A DNA stretch of 6,129 bases from Promethearchaeia archaeon (GCA_029856445.1 JAHQWY010000230.1:1-6129), one strand, 5' to 3'; counted from the first letter of the stretch, positions 1 to 5,316 are shown. The notes: generated by a model not told the origin, from the sequence alone. Numbers and translations: made by a program.

Positions 1-3
1 TAG

Positions 4-552
4 ATGACTGGCGCAGCATTCCGTTTTAAAATTTCAGTAATCGGTGATGGACAAGTTGGAAAAACATCATTGATTAAGAAGTTCACTCAAGGTAGTTTTG
101 AGACAGATTATGTTAAGACTATCGGTGCCCAATTCTCCAAATATGAAAAAGAAATAGATGGAGATGAGATTAGATTGATATTTTGGGATATTGCCGGTCA
201 AGATGATTTTCTTTTTCTACGACCTTCATTTTATAAAGAAAGTGGAGGAGCTATTATAGTATTTAGTCTTGAAGCTAACGACCTAGGTCAAAGGAGTTTT
301 GACCATGTGAATAATTGGTATGAGAATATTATAAAATTTTGTGGAGAGATACCAATAATACTATTTGCTAACAAAGTGGACTTAGTTGAGGAAAATAAGC
401 TTGATGATTCCGAAATTAAAAAAAAAGTAGAAGAGCTAGGATTTCTTGGATATTATTTGACATCGGCAAAAACAGGGCACGGTGTCCATGACGCTTTTAA
501 TACTCTTATTAAAAAATTACATAATAAAGCTAAGGCTTTGCCAACAAAATAA
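4..552 (+). CDS. Ras/Rab-like small GTPase (Asgard type), complete
   Basis: This 182-residue protein is a complete Ras-superfamily G domain, a GTP-binding molecular switch. All five G motifs are visible: the P-loop GDGQVGKT at 14-21, the switch I threonine T39 in KTIGAQ, G3 DIAGQ at 62-66 with the catalytic-type glutamine Q66, G4 NKVD at 123-126, and G5 SAK at 154-156. WDIAGQD resembles the WDTAGQE of Rab proteins. Its length is typical of a bare G domain. The only cysteine is C113, so there is no C-terminal CC or CAAX prenylation signal. The in-frame TAG at 1-3 fixes ATG 4 as the start; that TAG could also be the stop of an upstream gene. The gene is about two-thirds identical by eye to the GTPase at 5368-5931. 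It ends 14 nt from the convergent winged-helix/TPR gene. The family assignment is very secure; the cellular role and the Rab/Ras subfamily are not determined. Confidence 0.96.
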   Translation: MTGAAFRFKISVIGDGQVGKTSLIKKFTQGSFETDYVKTIGAQFSKYEKEIDGDEIRLIFWDIAGQDDFLFLRPSFYKESGGAIIVFSLEANDLGQRSFDHVNNWYENIIKFCGEIPIILFANKVDLVEENKLDDSEIKKKVEELGFLGYYLTSAKTGHGVHDAFNTLIKKLHNKAKALPTK

Positions 553-566
553 TATATCCTTTTATA

Positions 567-3080
567 TTAAAATTCCATTTCTAGCTGCTCAATCTCTGCT
601 AAATAGACATCAACTATTGCCTGCCATTTCCTTTTGGTGTCAAGGTCACAAAAACGTTTGTTGGTAAATTCTTGACCTTTCCTAAGATATTCAATTGCTA
701 AATCAAAATCCTCAAGCTCCCTATAGCAAATTCCTAACTTTATATATGTTTCATTGATATACCATTCCTCACTAGCTAATTCAATTGTTTTTTGGAATTC
801 TTTTACAGCTCTTTCATATTCCTCAAAATTCATTAAAATTTCCCCATACGTGTCGTGATATATTCCCATCTTAGGCTCTTTTGCTATTAGATCCTCAATA
901 GTCCTAATAATCTCTTCTTTTTCATCTAAATATTGTAACCAATAAACTTTATGAAGAATAAGACTACTATCTTCGGGATATTTTTCGATTAGTTCATTAA
1001 TAATCTCTAAACCTTCCTCAATATTTTTCTTTTCTTTAAGGATATACATTTTTTTGATTTTAAGATTCCTTTCTGCCTCAGGGAAATCAACGATTAATTT
1101 ATCTATTATATTTATAATTTCATCGAACTGATCTAAATACATCAGGATCCTAATTTTTGAATTATACAAATCTAAAACCTTGGGATTTAATTTAATAGCT
1201 TTCTCAACTGATTCTAGAGCATCATCATAATTTTTCGATTCATATAAGATTTGACTTTGTAATTGATAATACCTTGCTTTGTTGAAATTATTTGATTCTA
1301 GATTAACAGCCTTTTCTATATTTTTTATTCCATTTTCGTTATCTGCTTTATCTGCATCGAATGAATAAATAAGATTATAACCAAGCACTAATCCCCTTAA
1401 TACATGAGAAATAGGTAGTTTGGGATATATTTCTATTGCTTTATTAGCCATATTTAGAGCATTTTCAATATCTCCAAGAGTCATATGTGAGAAAGCTAAC
1501 ACAAAAAGATAAGGCGCATATATATCCTCTTCTTTATTAATAATAGATAGATCCACATTACTTTTTAAGAACTCTATTGATTCTTTATTTCGGTTTAAAT
1601 GACAAAGAATAATCCCCTTAATAATTATAAGTACCAAATTCTTTATCTCCGATTCAGGTTTGGTAAAACTTTTTGCTAATTCTTCCAGTCTTAAAGCTTT
1701 ATCATATTCTTTCGATTTTAAATAATCCTGAATCTTTAAATTTAATTCTTCAGGTTTAAACCAGAAAGATAAGTATGGTTGCAGCACTTCTAATATTGAC
1801 GTATCTAAATAATAATTCATTTCGCTTTCACTTATAAATTGATATTGAGATGTTTTATAAATATCTGATTGTAATATTTGAGGAATATTTTGCCAAATAA
1901 TTCCTTCTAATTTACTAGAAACACCTTCTAGCTTCTTTTCTCTTTCGATTTTATATGCTAAGTAATTGATATATTCAGGTAAGAGTTTTCTTAATGAGGT
2001 TTTTAATCCTTCATTGAATAAATTTTGGCAAGCTTCCTCTAAAATAGCATTTACTGTTGAACTCATATTTAAAGGAAGAATTAAATCTGATGTTCCCTCA
2101 AAAAGCTTGTTTAAGTAGGTAAATTTTGTGATATGCTCTTCTGTAATAATGCTAAGCATCTTTTCTACTTTTTCCTCTGATTGAAAGTAATAAAATTTAT
2201 CTGGAGATGCCTCCAATTTGAAAAATCTTATAGAGAAAATTTGATCTTCTACTATTTCATCAATATAGTAATCAAGAGTGGTTTTTTTAATATCATATCT
2301 CTCAGAAAATTCTTCAGGGTACATATATTTTGGATAATCATCTGGATGGTTAATAGCAAGAAAAAGTAATATTTTATGAAAATCTTCTTCTTCTCTTAAT
2401 ACTGATTTTACTTTTTCGTAATCTAACTTCAAAACACTATTAAGAAATCGAAATTGAATATCTCTTTCATTGATATCATATTTTGTAAAAAAATTAAGCG
2501 TTTTTTGCGTTAACTTACTAATTCGTTTACTTTCTTCTTCTAAAATTGACTGCCTGTCTAAATCATAATAAGTTAACATTTGAGAATATTCTATTTCACC
2601 CGATCGAGTAATTCTGTATTCTTTATCTTCTTTTACTATAAATCGCTTCTCTATTAACCTATTTATATTCTTTGATAAAGATGATTGATTAATAGATAAA
2701 GGTTCTTCGAGGAAATCTCCCCATTTACAATAATTATTATTATAGACCATCCATAGGATTGTGTGATCATAATTCCTTTTATCAAGAATTACCTTTGGAG
2801 GATAACTTAAATCTCTTCCACCCTTTTTGGATTGACCTAATTGGTAATATCTTTCTCTTCCTTTAGATGTGATACTATATTGATTAAAATCATTTTTTTG
2901 AACATAACCGGCTTTTATAAGTTTATTCAAATAAATAGAAAGTGTTGATTTATTCACTTTTACTTTTAAATCTGCCCAAGTACATACTTCATTATTGCTC
3001 AATATCCAAAGAATAATGTATTCATAATTAGGCCTATTTAAGGAAGGATTTATTATATCGTCAGGGGGATAATTAACCAA
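567..3080 (-). CDS. Tandem winged-helix DNA-binding / TPR-repeat protein
   Basis: This 837-residue protein looks like a cytoplasmic DNA-binding regulator with a protein-interaction scaffold. Residues 18-80 and 103-167 are two related winged-helix units. Both carry the pattern NY..ILW..NN..C.W.D, then a recognition helix of the form S.LS..N.LI, then a wing and an IT..G strand. Residues about 250-300 (YPEEFSERYDIKKTTLDYYI) may be a third, diverged winged helix. Residues 300-450 are helical and unassigned. From about 452 to 807 there are TPR-like helix pairs, clearest at 520-553, 601-634, 739-772 and 774-807, with the usual A..Y/A...P pattern. There is no signal peptide or membrane segment. The start is TTG at 3080: an in-frame TGA lies at 3086-3084 and the next methionine is residue 111. 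AGGATG at 3090-3085 could be its ribosome-binding site. The gene is divergent from gene A (3336) and convergent with the GTPase at 4-552. The domain calls are good; the regulatory role and target are inferred. Confidence 0.9.
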   Translation of the reverse strand: MVNYPPDDIINPSLNRPNYEYIILWILSNNEVCTWADLKVKVNKSTLSIYLNKLIKAGYVQKNDFNQYSITSKGRERYYQLGQSKKGGRDLSYPPKVILDKRNYDHTILWMVYNNNYCKWGDFLEEPLSINQSSLSKNINRLIEKRFIVKEDKEYRITRSGEIEYSQMLTYYDLDRQSILEEESKRISKLTQKTLNFFTKYDINERDIQFRFLNSVLKLDYEKVKSVLREEEDFHKILLFLAINHPDDYPKYMYPEEFSERYDIKKTTLDYYIDEIVEDQIFSIRFFKLEASPDKFYYFQSEEKVEKMLSIITEEHITKFTYLNKLFEGTSDLILPLNMSSTVNAILEEACQNLFNEGLKTSLRKLLPEYINYLAYKIEREKKLEGVSSKLEGIIWQNIPQILQSDIYKTSQYQFISESEMNYYLDTSILEVLQPYLSFWFKPEELNLKIQDYLKSKEYDKALRLEELAKSFTKPESEIKNLVLIIIKGIILCHLNRNKESIEFLKSNVDLSIINKEEDIYAPYLFVLAFSHMTLGDIENALNMANKAIEIYPKLPISHVLRGLVLGYNLIYSFDADKADNENGIKNIEKAVNLESNNFNKARYYQLQSQILYESKNYDDALESVEKAIKLNPKVLDLYNSKIRILMYLDQFDEIINIIDKLIVDFPEAERNLKIKKMYILKEKKNIEEGLEIINELIEKYPEDSSLILHKVYWLQYLDEKEEIIRTIEDLIAKEPKMGIYHDTYGEILMNFEEYERAVKEFQKTIELASEEWYINETYIKLGICYRELEDFDLAIEYLRKGQEFTNKRFCDLDTKRKWQAIVDVYLAEIEQLEMEF

Positions 3081-3133
3081 AATTCATCCTATTGTCAATT
3101 AATATTGCTTATAATTAATATATGAAAGGGGTT

Positions 3134-3141
3134 TATTTATA
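3134..3141 (-). promoter_or_regulatory. Candidate TATA box for the winged-helix/TPR gene
   Basis: On the minus strand this reads TATAAATA, an archaeal TATA-like octamer. Initiation some 27 nt downstream would fall near 3111 and leave a leader of about 30 nt before the TTG start at 3080. The region is AT-rich, so other TATA-like octamers nearby (for example 3115-3124) are possible. Placement is tentative. Confidence 0.35.
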
Positions 3142-3153
3142 TTTTATTATTCA

Positions 3154-3169
3154 AACTCTAATTAGAGTT
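3154..3169. promoter_or_regulatory. Perfect 16-bp palindrome, candidate operator
   Basis: AACTCTAATTAGAGTT is a perfect inverted repeat with no spacer, so each half-site is TTAGAGTT read outwards. It lies in the 255-nt divergent region, 12 nt upstream of the candidate TATA box of the minus-strand winged-helix/TPR gene and about 90 nt upstream of the TATA box of gene A. A 7-of-8 copy of the half-site (TCAGAGTT) recurs at 3255-3262, overlapping the start of gene A's TATA box. Compact palindromes of this kind are typical binding sites for dimeric winged-helix regulators. The neighbouring regulator is the obvious candidate, but that link is inference. Confidence 0.5.
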
Positions 3170-3230
3170 CAAAAAGTGTCACTATCTGTGGATAAAAAAG
3201 AAAATAAATATAAGAAAAAAAATAACACTA

Positions 3231-3335
3231 TCTAAAAAAGGTCTAAGATTCCATTCAGAGTTTATATAATCAAACTATATATTAAACCTTACCTAAATTA
3301 TTCTTAAGAAAAAAAATAAAAAAAGTGAAAAAAAA
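3231..3335 (+). repeat. Upstream region of gene A, paralogous to 4175-4279
   Basis: These 105 nt end exactly at the ATG of gene A and align without a gap to the 105 nt before ATG 4280 of gene B. About 68 positions match, with clear blocks such as TCTAAAAAA, GTCT and AAACTAT. A promoter and leader were therefore duplicated together with the gene. The block contains the TATA box at 3261-3268. The last 40 nt are very A-rich. Confidence 0.7.
3255..3268 (+). promoter_or_regulatory. Promoter (BRE/TATA) of small gene A
   Basis: TTTATATA at 3261-3268 matches the archaeal TATA consensus and is preceded by the purine-containing CAGAG. Initiation about 25-30 nt downstream, near 3290, would give a leader of about 45 nt before ATG 3336. 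The TCAGAGTT overlapping its upstream edge resembles the half-site of the palindrome at 3154-3169, so a regulator bound there could block TBP/TFB. That regulatory reading is inferred. Confidence 0.5.
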
Positions 3336-3533
3336 ATGACCAAAACTAATCAAAAAATAATAATAATCGAAAGTTGTGAAATTGAAGAAAAAACATCTAT
3401 AGAAAATGAGATGGATGAAATTCTTGGGGACTTAAATCCAAGATATTTTGAAGAAGGCATCTCTTTTAAAGAAGCGAAAGAAAGAATTCATGCTTCCGTT
3501 GGCTCCAAATTCGATTTCACTAAAGCGTTTTAA
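3336..3533 (+). CDS. Small orphan protein A of the NPRY-block family
   Basis: This 65-residue protein matches no family I recognise. Residues 1-33 are charged and mostly acidic. Residues 34-52 carry the block NPRYFEEGISFKEAKERIH, which aligns without gaps to residues 50-68 of protein B (numbered from ATG 4280) and 59-77 of protein C. After the histidine, the tail containing SKF..F resembles SKY.AF in B. It has no signal peptide, transmembrane segment or metal-binding cysteine pair; the one cysteine is C14. ATG 3336 is the only reasonable start, with a weak GTGA seven nt upstream and a good TATA box at 3261-3268. Conservation of the C-terminal block in three adjacent genes with differing N-termini argues that it is a real gene. 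Function is unknown; a short adaptor, inhibitor or antitoxin-like partner is possible but unsupported. Confidence 0.72.
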   Translation: MTKTNQKIIIIESCEIEEKTSIENEMDEILGDLNPRYFEEGISFKEAKERIHASVGSKFDFTKAF

Positions 3534-3545
3534 ATAAATATATAA

Positions 3546-3568
3546 TTTTTTTAAATCTTATATTTTTT
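3546..3568 (+). terminator. T-run terminator after gene A
   Basis: A T7 run (3546-3552) and a T6 run (3563-3568) follow gene A's stop by 12 and 29 nt. Archaeal RNA polymerase commonly terminates at such U-runs without a hairpin. No stem is evident, and the AT-rich background lowers certainty. Confidence 0.4.
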
Positions 3569-3667
3569 ACGCAATATCCTGTTTTTAGATTTAAAACTTT
3601 GTCTGTTCTACTAAACCCTGGTAAGCAAATTTTCAAGTAGAAGATTATTAACACAATCTCACTTATT

Positions 3668-3678
3668 CATATAAAAAT
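3668..3678 (+). promoter_or_regulatory. Candidate TATA box for the 106-residue gene
   Basis: CATATAAAAAT is a TATA-like element about 60 nt before ATG 3730. Initiation near 3700 would leave a leader of about 30 nt. The rest of the 196-nt gap before this gene holds the T-runs after gene A and the GCAATATCCTG repeat at 3571-3587; I see no other structure in it. Confidence 0.35.
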
Positions 3679-3729
3679 CTTCTGTTTTTGAAAACCTTAA
3701 AAGTAAAGATTTTTATCATTTAAGTGATT

Positions 3730-4050
3730 ATGACAAGTTTTTCTTCGAATACTCATTTAAGTCACTTTCAATATGCAGTTAAAATTTTGGAAGATTGTAA
3801 GAATTATTGGCTTCTTGATCAATTTCCAAATATCGATCAATTACTATTTGATTATCATCTAATCGATATCACAGGAAAAATCCAAGATTTTAAGTCTTAT
3901 TATCAATTTAAGGATGCTCTTGATCATCTATCCAATTATAAATTTATAAGGATTATGACAGATTCTAGAACAATTCCTCGCATTTATAAAGGAACTAGAG
4001 ACATCCCAAACAATTTAACTCATGAAGAATACTGGTCAAGAAATTTTTAA
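3730..4050 (+). CDS. Hypothetical 106-residue protein, possible winged-helix fold
   Basis: I do not recognise this protein. It is rich in Phe, Tyr and Asp, with one cysteine (in LEDCKNY) and no signal peptide or membrane segment. The order of elements suggests helices at about 10-24 and 32-40, then a helix YYQFKDALDHLSNYKF followed by a basic two-strand hairpin RIMTDSRTIPRIYK. That could be the recognition helix and wing of a small winged-helix domain, but there is no convincing family motif. ATG 3730 is preferred; a GTG at 3724 directly after an in-frame TAA would add two residues. No clear ribosome-binding site is present, so the mRNA may have little or no leader. It lies between A and B without sharing their block or their duplicated upstream DNA. 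It is probably a real gene, since 106 codons stay open with normal amino-acid composition, but its role is unknown. Confidence 0.65.
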   Translation: MTSFSSNTHLSHFQYAVKILEDCKNYWLLDQFPNIDQLLFDYHLIDITGKIQDFKSYYQFKDALDHLSNYKFIRIMTDSRTIPRIYKGTRDIPNNLTHEEYWSRNF

Positions 4051-4075
4051 AACTTAATCGCTGAAATGTCATATG

Positions 4076-4081
4076 TTTTTT
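4076..4081 (+). terminator. T-run after the 106-residue gene
   Basis: A T6 run lies 25 nt after the stop at 4048-4050, followed by more T-rich sequence. It is a candidate archaeal U-tract terminator with no hairpin. The remainder of 4051-4174 is AT-rich and shows only a second copy of the 17-nt GC.ATATC.TGTTT element at 4145-4161. Confidence 0.25.
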
Positions 4082-4174
4082 CCGTATTTTATTATATCTT
4101 CTATACTCTATTATTAATTCTTTGGAATAAACTTATACTAGACAGCGATATCTTGTTTATAAAGCTGATGAGAG

Positions 4175-4279
4175 TCTAAAAAAAGTCTTAAACTCCGTTT
4201 AAACTTCGTATACCTAAACTATTAATGAATCCGTGATTTAACTAATCTTATGAATAATAAGAAGAGTTTGAAAATCAAA
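4175..4279 (+). repeat. Upstream region of gene B, paralogous to 3231-3335
   Basis: This is the second copy of the 105-nt block found before gene A, aligning without gaps (about 68 of 105 positions). The TATA box of copy A (TTTATATA) corresponds here to TTCGTATA at 4205-4212, two changes away, so the promoter may be weaker or differently used. The alignment runs exactly up to ATG 4280, which supports that codon over ATG 4250 as the start of gene B. Confidence 0.68.
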
Positions 4280-4534
4280 ATGAAACAAGTCATAGTAAAT
4301 AAAGATTCCCTTGTTTGGCATGAGGAACTACATATAATTTTGTTGAAAAAGGCTTCAAAAGGAGATCAAGAAGAAACTGAATTAGTAAAAAAACAAATAG
4401 AACTACACACAATATACAAGAATGTAAATCCTAGATATTCTGAAGAAGTTATTCAATTAAAAGAAGCAAGAGAAATACCACATACTTCAGATATAGTTTT
4501 TAGTTCCAAATACAATGCTTTTAGGGTTTATTAA
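4280..4534 (+). CDS. Small orphan protein B of the NPRY-block family
   Basis: From ATG 4280 this is an 84-residue protein of unknown family, the same length as protein C. It opens MKQVIVNKDSL, comparable to MVQVLIKKKEL in C. A charged middle (QEETELVKKQIEL) precedes the block NPRYSEEVIQLKEAREIPH at residues 50-68, which aligns without gaps to A and C. The tail SSKYNAF resembles A. An in-frame ATG at 4250 would add ten basic residues (94 in total). I prefer 4280 because the upstream DNA of gene A aligns through that stretch as non-coding and ends exactly at this ATG, and because the N-terminus then matches C. No strong ribosome-binding site precedes either start. Its stop lies 43 nt before gene C, so B and C are probably co-transcribed. 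There is no signal peptide, membrane segment or cysteine. Function is unknown. Confidence 0.7.
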   Translation: MKQVIVNKDSLVWHEELHIILLKKASKGDQEETELVKKQIELHTIYKNVNPRYSEEVIQLKEAREIPHTSDIVFSSKYNAFRVY

Positions 4535-4541
4535 TTTTACA

Positions 4542-4577
4542 ATATTTTTGAAATAATAAATAGGGGTGGTAAATTAA
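4542..4577 (+). repeat. Leader of gene C with G-rich RBS, copy of 4940-4975
   Basis: The short stretch between B and C reads ATATTTTT, then GAAATAATAAATAGGGG, then TGG, and ends at ATG 4578. The leader before copy D is nearly identical: one extra T, one A/T change and one extra G. GGGGTGG at 4563-4569, 8 nt before the ATG, is the strongest ribosome-binding candidate in the window and contains the GGTG core that pairs with archaeal 16S rRNA. The element could also act as an internal promoter. Confidence 0.65.
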
Positions 4578-4832
4578 ATGGTTCAAGTATTAATCAAGAA
4601 AAAGGAATTAGAAAAGCCGTTTGTACTAGAAGATATAATTATTGTAGAAGAACTCCCTGCTATTAAAGAAGATTATGAGATAATAAAAGTAAAAGCAGCG
4701 GAGAAGCCAGTTAAAAAAGCGTTATTGAAATTAATGAAAAAAGCAAAATATAATGCCAAGTATTTAGAAGAAAAAATTCCTGTGGAAAAGATCAGAAGCA
4801 ATATCCATTATAGGAATTACGGAAATTATTAA
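4578..4832 (+). CDS. Small orphan protein C of the NPRY-block family (diverged)
   Basis: This 84-residue, very Lys/Glu-rich protein belongs to no family I recognise. Residues 1-29 contain a hydrophobic strand-like stretch (VLEDIIIVEEL). Residues 37-58 form a basic, helix-prone segment (KKALLKLMKKAKY). Residues 59-77, NAKYLEEKIPVEKIRSNIH, align without gaps to the NPRY block of A and B, keeping N, Y, EE, I, a basic residue at block position 15 and the final H, but with P changed to A and R to K. The C-terminus ends in YRNYGNY. ATG 4578 is well supported by the G-rich ribosome-binding site at 4563-4569. It follows gene B by 43 nt and is probably in the same transcript. The hydrophobic stretch is too short for a membrane helix. 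Function is unknown; the basic middle could bind nucleic acid or an acidic partner, but this is speculation. Confidence 0.7.
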   Translation: MVQVLIKKKELEKPFVLEDIIIVEELPAIKEDYEIIKVKAAEKPVKKALLKLMKKAKYNAKYLEEKIPVEKIRSNIHYRNYGNY

Positions 4833-4897
4833 CAATCATCCTATCATCATGCTGATTCATTTCATCCGACAAGCCAAATTTAAAGTCAGGGAGAAAC

Positions 4898-4939
4898 CAA
4901 ATCAGGGGGAGGGGGATCCTCATTTTCCCCCTCCATTTG
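4898..4939 (+). terminator. GC-rich hairpin followed by T6: terminator or attenuator
   Basis: GGAGGGGGA (4908-4916) pairs with TCCCCCTCC (4926-4934) across a 9-nt loop. An outer CAAAT (4898-4902) pairs with ATTTG (4935-4939), leaving a 5-nt bulge on the left. A T6 run follows at 4943-4948, so the whole looks like an intrinsic terminator after gene C. The 3' arm CCCCCT (4927-4932) is also complementary to AGGGGG (4961-4966) in the ribosome-binding region of copy D, so alternative pairing is possible. Such a stem is exceptional in this AT-rich DNA. The rest of 4833-4897 is moderately GC-rich with no gene I can support. Confidence 0.6.
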
Positions 4940-4975
4940 ATATTTTTTGAAATAATAATTAGGGGGCGAAAAACA
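4940..4975 (+). repeat. Leader of broken copy D, duplicate of 4542-4577
   Basis: This is a near copy of the leader before gene C: ATATTTTTTG, AAATAATAATTA, then GGGGGCG, ending at ATG 4976. The T6 run within it doubles as the tail of the hairpin at 4898-4939; the copy before C has no hairpin. The G-rich stretch 4962-4968 sits 7 nt before the ATG as a ribosome-binding candidate. Confidence 0.62.
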
Positions 4976-5223
4976 ATGAAAAAGGAAAATATAGAGGATT
5001 TTGAAAGGATTAAGATAAAAAACGGTTTAGCAGAACATAAAGAGTTCATTAATCGCATAATTAAATAATCAATAAAAAAATAGTAGAGGGTCTTAAAGAA
5101 GAAAAATACAAAAAGAAGAAGTTGGAATATTTAATTCTTTTAAATCCAACCAGATATGGAATTGGATTTAATGATTTTATTTATAAATTAACCTTTTTTT
5201 TCATTTTGAAATTATTTATTTGA
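4976..5223 (+). pseudogene. Broken fourth copy (D) of the small-gene family, frameshifted
   Basis: From ATG 4976 a 30-codon frame runs to TAA 5066, ending EFINRIIK. The reading continues at once in another frame (5065-5223) as IINKKIVEGLKEEKY, then a Lys-rich stretch and LNPTRYGIGFNDFI. One extra A in the AAA at 5063-5065 would join the two parts into about 82 residues, close to the 84 of B and C. LNPTRYGIGF recalls LNPRYFEEGISF of protein A, with a residue inserted and the EE lost. The last codons translate a T8 run, so the original C-terminus is probably missing. The leader is a copy of the one before gene C. I read this as a decaying paralog. A sequencing indel, or a genuine 30-residue peptide with coincidental coding downstream, remains possible. 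Confidence 0.5.
5194..5201 (+). terminator. T8 run ending the small-gene segment
   Basis: Eight consecutive T residues, followed by further T-rich sequence to 5220, form the longest T tract in the window. This is a good candidate for an archaeal U-tract terminator closing the B-C-D transcript before the promoter of the downstream GTPases. There is no stem. The gap 5224-5302 holds nothing else I can identify. Confidence 0.45.
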
Positions 5224-5302
5224 TTAATATCAATTATCCTTTTCTGCAAATTATTGAATAATTTTAATCAGAAACAAAAATTTTATATTAAAAAATAACT
5301 GA

Positions 5303-5316
5303 TCTAAGTTTAAATA
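5303..5316 (+). promoter_or_regulatory. Promoter (BRE/TATA) of the two-GTPase operon
   Basis: TTTAAATA at 5309-5316 matches the archaeal TATA consensus, with TCTAAG upstream in the BRE position. Initiation near 5340 would leave a leader of about 28 nt before ATG 5368, ending in AGGGA (5359-5363) as a plausible ribosome-binding site. The position and spacing make this the best promoter candidate in the window. Confidence 0.55.

Noticed and set aside
482..667. 61-codon plus-strand frame across the GTPase end
   Set aside because: It overlaps the GTPase and the tail of the convergent gene in another frame and has no supporting start signal or protein-like features.
2181..2369. 62-codon plus-strand frame inside the winged-helix/TPR gene
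   Set aside because: It is entirely antisense to a well-supported gene and rich in Phe, Ile and Lys as expected from AT-rich antisense reading.
3435..3446. NPRY read as a eukaryotic NPxY sorting signal
   Set aside because: Tempting beside Rab-like GTPases, but protein C has NAKY in the same place, the proteins have no membrane segment, and the conservation spans the full 19-residue block rather than the tetrapeptide.
3534..3729. Regular repeats suggesting a CRISPR array or a mobile element in the small-gene segment
   Set aside because: There are no evenly spaced identical repeats, no transposase or integrase, and no terminal inverted repeats. The duplications seen are old and centred on genes and leaders.
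4849..4950. 33-codon plus-strand frame through the hairpin (ending DPHFPPPFDIF)
   Set aside because: The odd proline- and glycine-rich sequence is what translating the G- and C-tracts of the hairpin produces. There is no ribosome-binding site and it resembles neither A, B nor C.
4889..4966. G-quadruplex from the clustered G-tracts
   Set aside because: GGG, GGGGG, GGGGG and a distant GGGGG exist, but the long last loop and the perfectly matching C-tract make the hairpin far more likely.
4792..5058. 88-codon open frame on the minus strand
   Set aside because: It runs antisense across the end of gene C, the hairpin and the start of copy D, has no ribosome-binding site, and has an implausible Phe/Ile-rich composition. 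The plus-strand copies explain the DNA better.
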